A stretch of 64,000 bases of DNA, taken from NCBI GenBank assembly GCA_020796225.1, contig CM036762.1, positions 13,690,414 to 13,754,413 of the forward strand, given 5' to 3'. Below, piece by piece: positions 43,300 to 54,891 of the stretch. The notes under the pieces are model-generated. The model searched no databases. It saw only the letters and a list, made by a program, of their open reading frames with translations, and was not told the DNA's origin. This DNA comes from Arion vulgaris. Taxonomy: Eukaryota > Mollusca > Gastropoda > Stylommatophora > Arionidae. Position 1 is the stretch's first letter. Each line of letters begins with the position of its first letter. Both the position numbers and the translations under genes were made by a program.

Positions 43300-43900
43300 G
43301 ATGTTGTAGAGATGTATAATTCAACCGGCATCCTCGTTATCAGTTATCAGTTATATGAGGACTATCATCATAGCACTCCGGACACGTCCATAGGTGCTCC
43401 GATCTCCGCCTCAGCAAATCCAGCAGCGTCCAGCGACAACACGCCAGTTCGATGTTGATTAATCAATCTCTTTGCATATTTAGTATGTCATTCTTTTCGG
43501 CTGCACTCAATATTGACACCCATCTCTTGCAATCTGGTCAGCGGAGGATTCACAGCCCTGAAACTCCTCTGTTCGAAAGACTCTCTCAATGCGTGAAGAA
43601 TGTCACTTCGATCCATTGCAGCCCCTCTGATATTGTAGCCCTGCCAGCCAATCTATCAGCTCGTTCATTACCCCTAACTCCTGCGTGCCCAGGACAAAAA
43701 TAAAGGTGATTTCTCTGATCATTGTCTGTACCAGTACCTCCACCCAGTTGCGTCTCACTATACCTGATTCGACTTTACGAATCATGCTCATGGAGTCACT
43801 GAGTATGAAACACGAGATTAGATCTCAGAACCTTAGGAAGGCCCTTCCGAGGATACAATATCTAGGCTTGATATATGTTCTTAGACTGTAAGTAAGTTAA
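43300..43900 (-). pseudogene. RNase H-bearing LINE, 3' part, related subfamily
   Basis: The minus-strand frame 43791-43603 contains MSMIRKVESGIVRRNWVEVL and VMNELIDWLAG, matching the DS-S and NE-AD-LA regions of the RNase H domain. The C-terminus reads HRTGVLSLDAAGF and GAPMDVSGVL. The 3' tail repeats ATAACTG (43337-43356), comparable to the AACCAAT tail of the 28725 copy. Confidence 0.6.
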
Positions 43901-44329
43901 ATCTAGTAAACTGATAGCAGGAATCAAATTACCCGGCTCCTCAGTTTGTTGTTGCCATCTTTCCATTTTGGTTGCTTTCTCCGCACTAACTCGTCTCGGT
44001 CCTTTGACCAAATTCAAAAATCAATCATGCGCTTCTTGGTGTGCAATCCAATTTTCTCTTTCAGTCATTGTCAGTCATCTGTCTTGTCGTATCTTCCTTC
44101 ACCAGCTAAACACCTGCTATAGATTATTTGGTCTTACTCTTTGATGCCTAACTGTTGGGACTACTCTCTCTCTCCTGCCTCTCTCTCTAACTGTCGAATA
44201 TTTTCGTGCTCTGAATCCAAAATCCGTTCTATTTATCGTTTGGGAAAGACCGTCATTTGTCTTTGTTTCAATCTTCATTGCATATAAAAAGACTCCCAAA
44301 TCTATCATGAGCTTCTGAGATTTCTCTAT

Positions 44330-44830
44330 CTGTATGTTCATTGTCTACGACTCGCATCTGTATGTCAGTATTGGCTCTACGTAACACTGAATAACTCTCA
44401 TTCTGATCTCAATTGACAATGTCTTGTTGCATATAATGCTTCTTATTGTCTGGAACGCTGCTTTGAACTGCCATATTCTGCTCTTTATTTCTGAGATGCC
44501 ATCTGATGTTACCAGGACTCAGAGGTATTTAAATTGATGTACATGTTTTAGCTCTGTCCACTTGCCTGATGGTACATTTTGTCAGTCTGATTTTTTTTAG
44601 ATGATCATAACTTCTGTCTTCTTGATATTCAAAACTCTGTTCTTTATTGTTACTTTCTGTCACAACATTATCAACTAGTTTATGCAGCTCTATTTCATTT
44701 CTTGCTATCAAGACAGTATCGTCAGCTTATCTCAGGTTATTTATATGTTTCAGGTCCTTATTCGGCCATTCCAATCTCTTTTTGACCTTGAAATGTTTTT
44801 CTTATACATTCTACTGCAGGATGAAGAAAA
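44330..44830 (-). pseudogene. LINE RT palm/thumb fragment
   Basis: The frame 44711-44529 has MIARNEIELHKLVDNVVTES, then a shifted INIKKTEVMII region. This is the segment after the catalytic YADD in RTE-type LINEs. Upstream, a degraded DDTV-like sequence is just readable. Much eroded. Confidence 0.6.
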
Positions 44831-44840
44831 AATATATATA

Positions 44841-44955
44841 TAAATCGTGACATATCTTTACAGGACGTAGCTATCAGCAACAGTAAACGAGTAGTCGATT
44901 TTCTGGGCACCACTTATACGTTCAGTAGTTTGTCATTGGTTTCTGAACGGTATAC
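44841..44955 (+). repeat. Dispersed ~115-bp repeat, copy B
   Basis: Partner of 32012-32130: TATAAATCGTGACATATC, CAGCAACAGTAAACGA, GTCGATTTTCTGGGCACCAC and CGTTCAGTAGTTTGTCATT in the same order. Confidence 0.6.
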
Positions 44956-45104
44956 TGCAGGATACACAGTATCGTTACAGTCCAGACAGATTGCAAATGA
45001 TGTTGGTGTTGTTTTTCTGCGTACGTTTTTGTCAAACAAGTTAATCACTCTTTATGATCTGTGTTGTTTGCGCCGAGAACGTGAGTATGCTTCGTTCACA
45101 TCAG

Positions 45105-45660
45105 GCTGACTACATTGAAAGACAACAAATGATGTGGTTCGAACATTTAATGAGAAATGAATACTACCAACCACCAATAACAGGATAGAATAAAAATAAA
45201 TATTTACTAGCAAAGGCAGACCAAGAAAAATATGGAAAATTATTACTTGCTTCCCTTGGGGGCCCCGGTATCACAGGGGCGCAACAAATCAAGAATGATA
45301 GAATTGTTTATTGTATTTTCCAGGTGGATAATGGAATTGGCTGTCCACTTGCGTTAAGCGTAGGCTTTGAATCTTTAATTTGCGTTCCATGACCAGATGA
45401 GTCGCCCTTGTGTTATATCTGTGTTTATTTAGTGTAGTCTTGATATTGTCTATCCATCTTTTTCTTGGTCTGCCTTTGGCTCTAGTACCTGATTTCTTTT
45501 TATTCTATGCTGTTATTGGTGGTTGGTTGTATTCCATTCTCATTAAATGTCAGAACCACATCATTTGTTGTCTTTGCAATGTATTCAGTGATTAGTTATG
45601 CCACTCTGCTTCTGATGTCCTCGTGTATAGTCTTCCTTTCCTGGTGACCGCACCTCTTCC
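45105..45660. mobile_element. Two LINE C-terminal fragments in inverted orientation
   Basis: 45105-45240 (plus) has GAACATTTAATGAGAAATGA and CAACCACCAATAACAGG, the same block as 25370-25430. 45300-45660 (minus) has the complementary block plus the sequence downstream, ending GCGTTAAGCGTAGGC in plus coordinates. A scrap with GGGGGCCCCGGTATCAC at 45258-45274 between them resembles the LINE 5'-head module. Confidence 0.6.
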
Positions 45661-45689
45661 TCAAGCATTTCATTTCAGGGGTGTGTTGC

Positions 45690-46040
45690 TATCAGCTAAT
45701 GAGCGGAAAATCACAACGACAGAGATGAGGTGTCTTAGAAGAGCTACAGGGGTGACAATAACGACAGAGATGAGGTGTCTTAGAAGAGCTGCAGGTGTGA
45801 CAATAAGAGAAAATTAGAAATGAAGAAATCAGAAGAAGACTGGATGTAAACTCATCATGCAATATAAAGAACAACAGATTAAATGGTTTGGACACCTGAC
45901 AAAAATGCCCTGGTATCGCCTACTACAGAGAGCCACACAGAAAAGTATGAGTACAAAGCAAGAGGAAGACCACGCAAAAGATGGGCGACGGCATCAAGAA
46001 CAGCCTTACGAACATGAATATCAGCTACAAAGTGCCTTAA
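45690..46040 (+). mobile_element. LINE C-terminal fragment with short tandem duplication
   Basis: The translation has TEMRCLRRATGVTITTEMRC, a 17-codon duplication of the EMRCLRRA-GVT block (45718-45806). After a frameshift, QIKWFGHLTKMPWYRLL follows. This is the same LINE family as 25230-25620. Confidence 0.65.
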
Positions 46041-46041
46041 A

Positions 46042-46260
46042 ACAAGCACACACAAGATCACTACGTTTCACCCTAACACTTCTATAAAGAAGTAAATGGT
46101 GGAAGAGAAGAACAAGCAAGCACAAGATCACTACGTTTCACCCCCAACACTTCTATAAAAAAGTAAATGGTGGAAGAGAACAAGCACACACAAGATCACT
46201 ACATTTCCCCAGCAACACTTCTATAAAGAAGTAAATGGTGGAAGAGAAGAAGAAGAACAA
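46042..46260. repeat. Three ~70-bp tandem units in the LINE 3' region
   Basis: Each unit contains CACAAGATCACTAC, AACACTTCTATAAA and AAGTAAATGGTGGAAGAGAA. The last unit ends in AGAAGAAGAAGAAC, a GAA tail like those of the retroposons above. Confidence 0.85.
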
Positions 46261-46279
46261 AGTGTTGGTAGAAAAATAC

Positions 46280-47050
46280 TTTTTATCATCTGTCTTTTTA
46301 CTTCATTTTGATCTTTGGGTGTTGTAGTAATGTTGTCATATGGTAGGTCACTGCATTTGCTTTTTGACACTTTGTCTCTATTTCTCTATCGAGTTTTCCG
46401 TCCTCTGTGAAAATACTGCCTACATATTTGAATCCAGAAGCTTGCTTTACTCTGGTGTTGTCTAATTGTATGTTTGCTTGGCTTGGTGTTCTGCTGATTT
46501 TCATGCTGTACTTCCTGCATCTATACTAACAATGAATTTATATGATGTTGTGGATCTTCATAGATTCAGGGACGTGCGGTATATTTTCTAGTATGATGCA
46601 AGTCTTCGAAATGCCGCCCCTTAAATGTTTTTTCTTTAAAATAACCTTCAATTGTGATATTGGTTTCGTTGCTTATAGCGCCACCTTACGGTGCCACCTG
46701 ATGCGGCCGCCTCTTTGCATCATAGCACGGCACGGCTCTGCATAGTTAGACTTTGGTCGACTGAGAAAGTAATTCATTGATTGCTATTTAATTGATCCTA
46801 GTTTTCGTTATATATGTCGCTAATATCTGTTCAGCACTGTTCCTCTTTCACTAGTCAATCGATATATATGTTGAAGAGAAGAGTAGATAGCACACAACCC
46901 TGTCTAACTCCTGATAATTTTGTTTCGAATGAGAATTGTAAATATGTTTAAACTGAATATGACAGGAAGTTACGTGATCTATAAATATGCATACTGAAAC
47001 CATTTTTGGACAATGGATGTGTTTGTTTGTTTTCTATAGAACTCAAGCCC
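46280..47050 (-). pseudogene. LINE RT fragments interrupted by a MITE
   Basis: Near 46860-46930 the minus strand encodes FETKLSGVRQGCVLS and LLFNIYID (RT motif B). The frame 46504-46298 has KQASGFKYVGSIFTEDGKLD, a region downstream of the YADD motif. The catalytic segment is lost, and the MITE at 46567-46740 lies between the two pieces. Confidence 0.7.
46567..46740. mobile_element. 174-bp hAT-like MITE
   Basis: Ends CAGGGACGTGCGG and, on the other strand, CAGAGCCGTGCCG form short TIRs. Flanks CATAGATT (46559-46566) and CATAGTTA (46741-46748) are an imperfect 8-bp TSD (6 of 8). It is non-coding. Confidence 0.7.
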
Positions 47051-47529
47051 TTTTAAATTGAAGAATGCTCATTTCAATTTCTCTGCTTCTTCTTCGACGA
47101 TCTCTGGCCACGCCCTTCATCCTCTGAGGACCACAAACTGGACAGCCAGCTTCAGGTCTGACAGTTTTCCCCAAAGCTAGTTTGAAAGTCGATTGGTATG
47201 CCACAAGTTACTTCTCAGCTCACACAGGAGAGGACAGTCTTACAGGCCACGCGCTGGTGTCTATCCAGCCTGTTGACACTGGTAGAAAGCTGTTTTGACT
47301 TATTCCTAATTGATATATATGTCTGTTTAGTCTACAGTGTTCGCCAAGTAAGTGAAGTATAATGAACTGGTCTGTTCTAGTGATATCTTTGAAAATTTCA
47401 ATGGCACAATTCTTGGGTTTATTATATCAGAGCATATTTTCAATGTATCTTTGTATGATCCTATGGTCGGTGATGGGCCTACAAAATAATGTTTATATTG
47501 TTTAAATATATTGTATTGGTGCATGAATG
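47051..47529. other. No recognised feature
   Basis: GC-moderate sequence at 47060-47300 without a recognisable frame, then A/T-rich sequence. A LINE origin is possible but not shown. Confidence 0.35.
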
Positions 47530-47650
47530 CGTCCGTGTCTTACGACTCGCAAGGGAGCAAAGAATTGTAACGCTGCAGCCTACAAGGCATGTCGAGAGTT
47601 GACTGAGGTAGGGCCAGGAAGCTACCATAGTAAATAAAGCGTCCCACAAA
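47530..47650 (+). repeat. LINE 5'-head module, diverged copy
   Basis: GCAAGGGAGCAAAGAATTG, CTACAAGGCATGTCG, TTGACTGAGG and GGAAGCTACCATAGTAAATAAA match the complement of 31430-31625. Confidence 0.6.
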
Positions 47651-47764
47651 TCGGATATGCTGGCCTATTGTATCTTTTTCATCATACTCATTGAATCACT
47701 AAGAAAACATGCATGAACACAGGTCACTGACTCCAGCAAGACCGTCACTTTAGATTTGCTGTCA

Positions 47765-48650
47765 TGATGTCTATCAATCAATCAAATGACATGCCTGCCG
47801 GCGTAGGCGATCATATCTTTTTACAACTCTCTTCGCTTGGTGCGCAATCAGTTCTGACGTCGATCTTTTGTCGAACATGATGTCAGGCCATTCAACATGT
47901 TCTCCTCTGTCTTCCACAATCTCTCTTCCTGAATTTTACCTTTAGTCACTAAATGTTCTAAACCTTTCTTTGCCTATATACCCACAGAACCTTGTTGTCT
48001 GATTCTTATTCTTTTGATAATGTTTCTTTGTGTGCAAACCTGATTAAAAACCTCATTTGTTTTCTTTACTGTCCATGGAACTGTCTACATTTTTATGTTA
48101 AATCACATCTCTGTGGTTTCCCAAAGATCTTATTGATTGTTTGTTCATTGTCCATGATTTGCTGCTTTACATAACTATTGGTTCAATATAGCACTGGCGT
48201 ACTCGTTTTCGCAATTTGGTAGTAAGTTCACGCATAGTGTGTTTTCATAAAAGATGCTCACGCTTGAGCTATTCTACTCATAATCTCTGTTGTACATCTT
48301 CCATCTGATTTTAAAAATGTTCCCAGATACTTGAATCGATGGACTTGTTTCAGTGTTGTGTTATTTATTTTGATATTACATTTTGGTGTTTCTTATAGAT
48401 TTCTATGATATAATAACAATAATTCCCCTTCTACCGTTATACGTTACATAGAGCCTGCAGTAATTTTGCTCTCAATTCTGCAACTCGATGGCATGTTGAA
48501 ACAACATTTGTATTGAAAATTCGTAATTTAGTTTTAATACTATATAACTTGCAGTTCCATATTTTATTTAGACTTTTAAAGCTGATGTTGCTTTGCCAAT
48601 TCGTATCATAATTTCTTTTTAACATTTCCTGTGCAACCGAACTTGCTACC
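47765..48650 (-). mobile_element. LINE C-terminal fragment (LEHLVTTGKI family), copy B, with further LINE debris
   Basis: 47765-48165 follows 29725-30085 base for base in long stretches (GCCTGCCGGCGTAGGCGATC, CAGTTCTGACGTCGAT). Upstream on the minus strand, 48300-48400 encodes INNTTLKQVHRFKYLGTFLK, and 48625-48437 encodes IWNCKLYSIKTKLRIFNTNV. Both are typical of the region between RT and the C-terminus, in separate frames. Confidence 0.65.
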
Positions 48651-49141
48651 TAAATATGTGAACTGCGCTGTTATTTTTATCATTTTAGATTACATGGAGA
48701 TATCTGCATCACTTGCCGTATGTGTCTTCATTATATTTGGGTTTTTTTACAGGTTATCTGCAGTTCAACTTTTGATGCTATAGATGACAAGCTGTCTGTT
48801 TTTCTTTGCATATCTTGGTTGTTTCTACTTAGCAATATTATTTCTTTATTCACGGCAAAATCACTAATGTCTCACTTCACAACATTCCTTTCTGACTTGA
48901 ATCAGAGCCAACTATAAACTAGAGTTGTCTGTGCTTGAACATTGAAAGTCATGAACTCCGCACGTGTCGAATCACTGACGCGTCTGTGTAAATGATTACA
49001 TCATCGTCAGACGAATTCTCCCAAATTAATACACAAACGTCTGCCTCCACGATACTGGTTTCTTTTGTCACAATAACTGGGTTATTTTTACATGACCACC
49101 TGGTTATTTTTTAAATGTATGTTCAAAGAATCAACAAACAT
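48651..49141. other. No recognised feature
   Basis: A/T-rich. The last bases CAAAGAATCAACAAACATAA resemble the 40-bp minisatellite that continues after the hAT insertion. Confidence 0.4.
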
Positions 49142-49149
49142 AATAACAC

Positions 49150-50318
49150 CAGTGCCGGATTAGGCTAGCGCGGGGCCCGTAGCAAATTTTAGCGCGGAGC
49201 CCTAGGTTTTGTATGATAATAAAATAAAACACAACTTTTACAAACAAACTTTTCTGATTTAATGTGAGCAATTTAGAGATAATACTAGACAAATCAATTT
49301 CTCTAAGTAAATTACTTTCAATGTTCATTAAGGTGAGGTTATTTAGATAATCTTGTCCCATCATGTTTCTTAACTCACTTTTTATACGCTTTAATGTTAA
49401 AAAAGAACGTTCTCCGCTGCAGTTAGTAATCATTAAAGACAAGTAATTCGTAAGAATATTTCTACATTTGGGAAACACGACTCTAATAAATTTTCCATTA
49501 TAAGTTTATAAAATTGTAGTTCTAGAGCCTCATGCTTTAAGCTTATAGCAGACTACATTAATTTTAAGAAGTTCAATGAACTGCATTTTCGTCGCTAGTT
49601 TTCTTAAATCCTCTTGGTAAGAGCTGACAATATTTGGAGTTCTTTTCAAGATCTTTTCCCTCTGTAATAGATTTTAACTGCCGGAGATTCCAAATACCCC
49701 AGTCACTCTATGGTACAGCCTAAATCAATAACTTTTCAAACAAAACAGAACAGTTGTCCTTTAGTTTCTGTATAACACAACCAATCTTTCACGTGAGTTT
49801 TGTTTGTTGGTGTATGTGTGTATGTAAAAAACGACTTTCGACAAAATCGGGATTTTTTGAAAGTTGTTTGGCCATTCACCAATATCGTTGAGTACATTTT
49901 ACTTTCGTTGTTTTTTTGGCTTGTGATGATGTTGCTACATTAGAAGCATGTCTGTGCTTCTCCTCTTTGGGTTGAAGATGATATGGCTAAAGGGAGGACT
50001 TGTTGCATTCGATTTCAGTTTTTCTTGTGAAAAAAGGGCTAAACGTGAAGAGTTGCTGATCTTAATGGTAATATTGATAATGATGATTCTTCTATAGCAC
50101 TGCTTTCATCTACTACACAGTAGGACACGTCTTCTGTATTTCTGCTTCGATTTCGTTGGATTCAGCACCATCCCCACGACATCTAAAAAATTCAGACAGC
50201 TTGCGTGTTTTTGATATAACATCTGGTTATTTTTTTCCCTTTTCATCTGTCACATAGGCGCTGGGCCCCTACTGGGGCCGTAGCATTGCTACTTTGCTAC
50301 TAGGCTAATCCGGCTCTG
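49150..50318 (-). mobile_element. hAT transposon copy 3 (ZMYM1-like), internally deleted
   Basis: It begins CAGTGCCGGATTAGGC and ends GGCTAATCCGGCTCTG. A perfect 8-bp TSD AATAACAC lies at 49142-49149 and 50319-50326. At 1169 bp it lacks most of the transposase. What remains on the minus strand is the dimerisation region (49478-49131: SGERSFLTLKRIKSELRNMM) and N-terminal debris. Confidence 0.95.
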
Positions 50319-51095
50319 AATAACACAGAAAACAACAAATAATAAACACACATATAACACAGAAAACAACAAAGAATCAACAACATAGAAACATAACGTA
50401 TAAACAACAAAGAATCAACCCCATAATAACGTATAAAACAAAAAGAATCAACACAGTAGAAACATAACGTATAAAACAACAAATAATCAACAACGTGAAA
50501 CATAACGATAAAACAACAAAGAATCAACACACAGAAACATAACGTATAAAACAACAAAGAATCAACACACAGAAACATAACGTATAAAACAACAAAGAAT
50601 CAACACACATAGAAACATAACGTATAAAACAACAAAGAATCAACACACGTAGAAACATAACGTATAAAACAACAAAGAATCAACACACATAGAAACATAA
50701 CGTATAAAACAACAAAGAATCAACAACATAGAAACATAACGTATAAAACAACAAAGAATCAACACATAGAAACATAATGTATAAACAACAAAGAATCAAC
50801 ACACATAGAAACATAACGTATAAAACAACAAAGAATCAACACACATAGAAACATAACGTATAAAACAACAAAGAATCAACACACATAGAAACATAACGTA
50901 TAAAACAACAAAGAATCAACCACATAATAACGTATAAAACAACAAAGAATCAACACACATAGAAACACAACGTATAAAATAACAAAGAAACAACATATAT
51001 AATAACATAACGTAGAAAACAACAAAGAAACAACATATATAATAACATAACGTAGAAAACAACAAAGAAACAACATATATAATAACATAACATTC
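50319..51095. repeat. 40-bp minisatellite
   Basis: Unit: ACACATAGAAACATAACGTA followed by TAAAACAACAAAGAATCAAC. There are about 19 units with small deletions. The last three (50985-51095) switch to a variant with CATATATAATAACATAACGT. The hAT copy 3 lies at its left edge and a full-length LINE at its right. Confidence 0.95.
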
Positions 51096-51122
51096 AGATC
51101 CAAATCACTAAAACAAAAGAAT

Positions 51123-54100
51123 TCTTCTACTTCACCCTTCGCCCCTAGGAAGCATAGGTCCGCAACCAAGGCCTTCCAAGCTCGCCTATCCAAGGCCATC
51201 CTTTCCAGATCTCGCCACTCTCTCCCCGTCCTTTTGCATTCCATCTCTAACTCCCGTCTCCAGGTGTTTCTTCTCCCTTACTTCTATTGCCTGGGGATTC
51301 CATCGAGAGCCTGTCTCACGATGCTGTCGGGGGTTTTCCCTCAGTGTGTGTCCTATCCATTTCCACCTTCTGCTCATTATCTCTTGTTCCACCTGCCGTT
51401 GTCCTGCCCTATCCCACAGTTCTCTGTTTGTGGTCCTGTCATACCATCTCAGATGGAGTATCCTGAGTAGGCATCTATTGATGAATGTCTGCAACTTTTT
51501 GGTGTTCCCTTTAGTTGTTCTCAATGTCTCTGCTCCATACAGAAGGACAGACTTGACATTTGAGTTAAATATCATTATCTTAGTTTTATTCCTAATCATT
51601 CTTGAACTCCATATGTTCTTCAGAATGGCAAATGCTGATCTTGCCTTTGTATTCTAACCTTAACATCTTCATCTGTGCCACCTTGAATGTTGACGACACT
51701 TCCCAGATATGTAAATGTGTCCACCTTCTTTTAGTGGTGATCCTCTCAATAAGATTGGGTCTCTGGAACCAGCATTTAATCTCATGATCTTTGTTTTCTT
51801 CCCATGAATAGTCAGGCCTAGTTGCTGTGAGACTGTTTCTAGTTTTGTTATTTTCTCCTGCATCTGCTGATGGTTGTGAGAGAGGAGTGCTAGATCATCT
51901 GCAAAATCCAGATCCTCCAATTGACTCATCATGGTCCATTGTATTCCATTTCTTCCCCTGCCAGTTGTTGATCTCATTATCCAGTCAATAGCCAGCAGGA
52001 AAAGGAAGGGCGATAAAGGCAGCCCTGTCGCACACCAGTCTTTATTTCGAAGGCCTCTGTCAGTTTCCCTTCATGCAGTACTCTGCCGTTGTCTCTCATA
52101 CATTTTCTTTATTAAATTGGTTAGCTTCTGGGGACGCCATAGTGTCGTAGAAGTTTCCAGAGTGTTTTCCTGTCTAGGCTATCGAATGCCTTTTCATAGT
52201 CCACAAAGTTTATGTAGAGGGATGAGTTCCACTCGATGCTCTGCTCCACTATGATACGTAGCGTCGATATTTGATCTGTGCAGGATCTGTTTTGCCTAAA
52301 TCCTGCTTGTTTATCCCTTAGTACTGCATCTGTAGTTTCCTTGAGTCTCTAGGATGATTCGACTTAGTATTTTGCCTGGTACAGACAGGAGCATTATCCC
52401 TCTATAGTTCGAGCATTCTTGGAGATCACCATTTTAGGTAGTTTGACTATATACCCCTTCTCCAGTCTTTTGGTATTTCTTCCTCTCTAAATTTTTCCCA
52501 ACAAGCCATGTAGCATGTCTGTTGAGATGTTAGCATTTGCTTTATGGCCTCTGCAGGTATACCATCTGGGCCTGTAGCTTTACCATTTCGTAGTTGGAGA
52601 ATGGCCTTCTTTATTTCCGCTTCGCTTGGCTTGCTACAGTCGATTGTTAGATCTTTTGCAGCTGGATCTATGTCCGGTTGGCCTAGGGGAACTGGCCTAT
52701 TTAAAAGGTCTTTGAAATGTTCTGCCCACCTCTGCATCTGTTCTTGAGCATTGCCGAGTAATCTTCCAGATTGTCCTTAATTGGTTTATTTATTTGTTGG
52801 TATTTCCCTGTCAATTTCCTTGTGTTATCATATAAATCTTCAGGTTACCCTAGCTGCCCGCCTTCTGCTTCTCTTGCCAGGTGATCTATATACTTTCTTT
52901 TATCTGCTTTTTTACTTTCTTCACCTTCCTGTTGGCTTTGTGTATTTTTCTTGTGCTGCGGCCTTTGCTGATCTTGTTCTGCTATTACAGAGGTCAGCCT
53001 TTCTGCCTCTTCTCTCTGTTATCTTATCTAACGTTGACTCTGATAGCCATTCCTTGTGGTGGCATATCTTTTCTCCAAGGGTAGTTTCACACGTGCTAGT
53101 CCAGGCTTCTTTAACTTTATGCCAGTGGTCTTCAATACTTCCTTCATCAACTTCTAGGGCCTCGAATTTGTTGGAAATCGTGACACTAAATATATCCTTT
53201 CCTCTGCTCCTTCAGATGTCCCACATTGTATCTCACCCTGTTACCATGCGTGGTCGTCATGAATCTCTTGAGTTTCATTCGCACCTTTGCTATAACAAGG
53301 TGGTGATCAGAGGCCACATCTGCTCCTCTATAGACTTTTACGTCGTACAGTGACCTTCTGAACTTCCCTGTTATGCAGATGTGGTCGATTTGGTTTCTGT
53401 CCTGTGGTCTGGTGATATCCATGTAGCTGTGTGGATTCTTTTGTGCTGAAAAAGGCTACCTCCTATAACTAACTGGTTTGCTGCGCAAAGATCCACAAAC
53501 ATCTCTCCATTTTCATTTATTTCCCCTAGTCCGTGTTTGCCCATGGTTTTCTCGAAGCCCCAGTTGTCTCTGCCTATCTTTGCATTAAAGTCTCCTAGCA
53601 AAATAGTAAGATCCTTACTTTTAAATTTGCCTAATACACTCTGTAACTTGTTGTAAAATCTTCTTTATTTGTTCTGCTGTCATTTGTTGGGGCGTAGCAT
53701 TGGACTATGTTCAGTTTAATTTTTGCATTAGAGGTTTTGAAAGTTGCCCGGATCATTCTTGGTCCTAACGGCTCCCATTCAATTAATGCCTTTTGTGCTT
53801 GTTTGGCTAACATCAATGCTACTCCCTCCATGTGTGGTGCGTTTTCCTCCTCTCTTCCGGAGTACAGTAATGATTCCCGTTGTAAGTCTATGTGTCCTGC
53901 ATTTGTCCATCTGGTTTCGCCCAGTCCCAGGATGGCCAGTCCATATGTCCTCATTTCCCGTGCCACCTGTGCTGTCTTCCCAGTTTCGAACATCGTGTGG
54001 ACATTCCAGGTGCCAATCCTGGAGATCTTCCGGGTTGAAAGAAGGTGAGTCGGCAGCCCGATTTTCTTTCGAATTTCACCGGGTCGCTTCATGAGTCCCT

Positions 54101-54253
54101 CTACTTGGGGTCTGTAGCTATCTGGTGTTTTTACGGTGTGGGGTAGCCAGCCCCACGACCGACCTCCTCAGTCGCCTCTTACGACATGCATGGCAGGTGA
54201 CAGTGGTTATATTCTTTACATCCCTAATTTGGGCCCTGGTAACCACTAAGGCG
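51123..54253 (-). mobile_element. Nearly full-length CFDP2/RTE-type LINE
   Basis: A perfect 12-bp TSD AAACAAAAGAAT lies at 51111-51122 and 54254-54265. The sense 5' end (54253 downward) reads GCCTTAGTGGTTACCAGGG, followed by GTAAAGAATATAACCACTG and CATGTCGTAAGAGGCGACTG; endonuclease, RT and C-terminus follow. The 3' end is GAAGTAGAAG. At 3131 bp with a 5' UTR, it appears complete in length though frameshifted. It defines the head module found in the 251-bp SINEs. Confidence 0.92.
51186..54092 (-). pseudogene. LINE endonuclease-reverse transcriptase, frameshifted
   Basis: The sense order is as follows. 54092-53631: endonuclease start (ISRIGTWNVHTMFETGK, LAILGLGETRW, QCYAPTND). 53601-53371: MLGDFNAKIGRDNWGFEK (GDFNA motif). 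53422-53186: DHICITGKFRRSLYDVKVYR and ASDHHLVIAKV (catalytic SDH). 52737-52447: MQRWAEHFKDLLNRP, LQLRNGKATGPDGIPAEAIK. About 52080-51990: GVRQGC. 51977-51669: LEDLDFADDLALLSHNHQQM (catalytic FADD). 51599-51186: LLYGAETLRTTKGNTKKLQ, RRWKWIGHTLREN. One ancestral protein of about 950-1000 codons has been split by several one-base indels. It would have cut target DNA and reverse-transcribed its own RNA in place. Confidence 0.88.
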
Positions 54254-54891
54254 AAACAAAAGAATAACAAGAAAATATTCTATAAATAAATGCAAAAACT
54301 GTTTAATATAAAACATGACAACACTGCATCTAAGTCTAACTCGTTCTTTGTATCATGTTTAACATAAACGGATTTCACAAGATTTCTTTTGTTGCGTTCT
54401 ATCGTCTTTCTACTATAGTCTGTCCATTAATTCGTGAGCACGTTTGAAATTGATTTTCTCGAAAACTACCTGTTGGATCTCAGTGATTTTTGCAAGCAGC
54501 CTTAGAATATCCATGACGCTAGAGAAATATTTTTTTTCCCAAAAAAATTTGATGTAGTTTGAAATATTTCTTCTTCAGGTTATATTAAAATCAACCTCAC
54601 CGGATTGTACACAATAGTAACAGATCTACGGTACACAGACGCGTTGTTCTAAAAATACATTATGGTAACATTAAAATATCGTGAGTAAACAACAGTTTCA
54701 CGAACTCCCGTGCACCTAACCCAGTCGACTTTGGGAAAATGAAAGCATATGACGTTATAATTGGGATACCGTTGTATAGTTATAGGTGTATCTCGCTATT
54801 TGTATGAAGTTATTGTATCATATTTGTTGGCTTATCAAAACTGACATTGATATCACATTCATAATGAGTCTGAAGTGCACATTTATAACAA

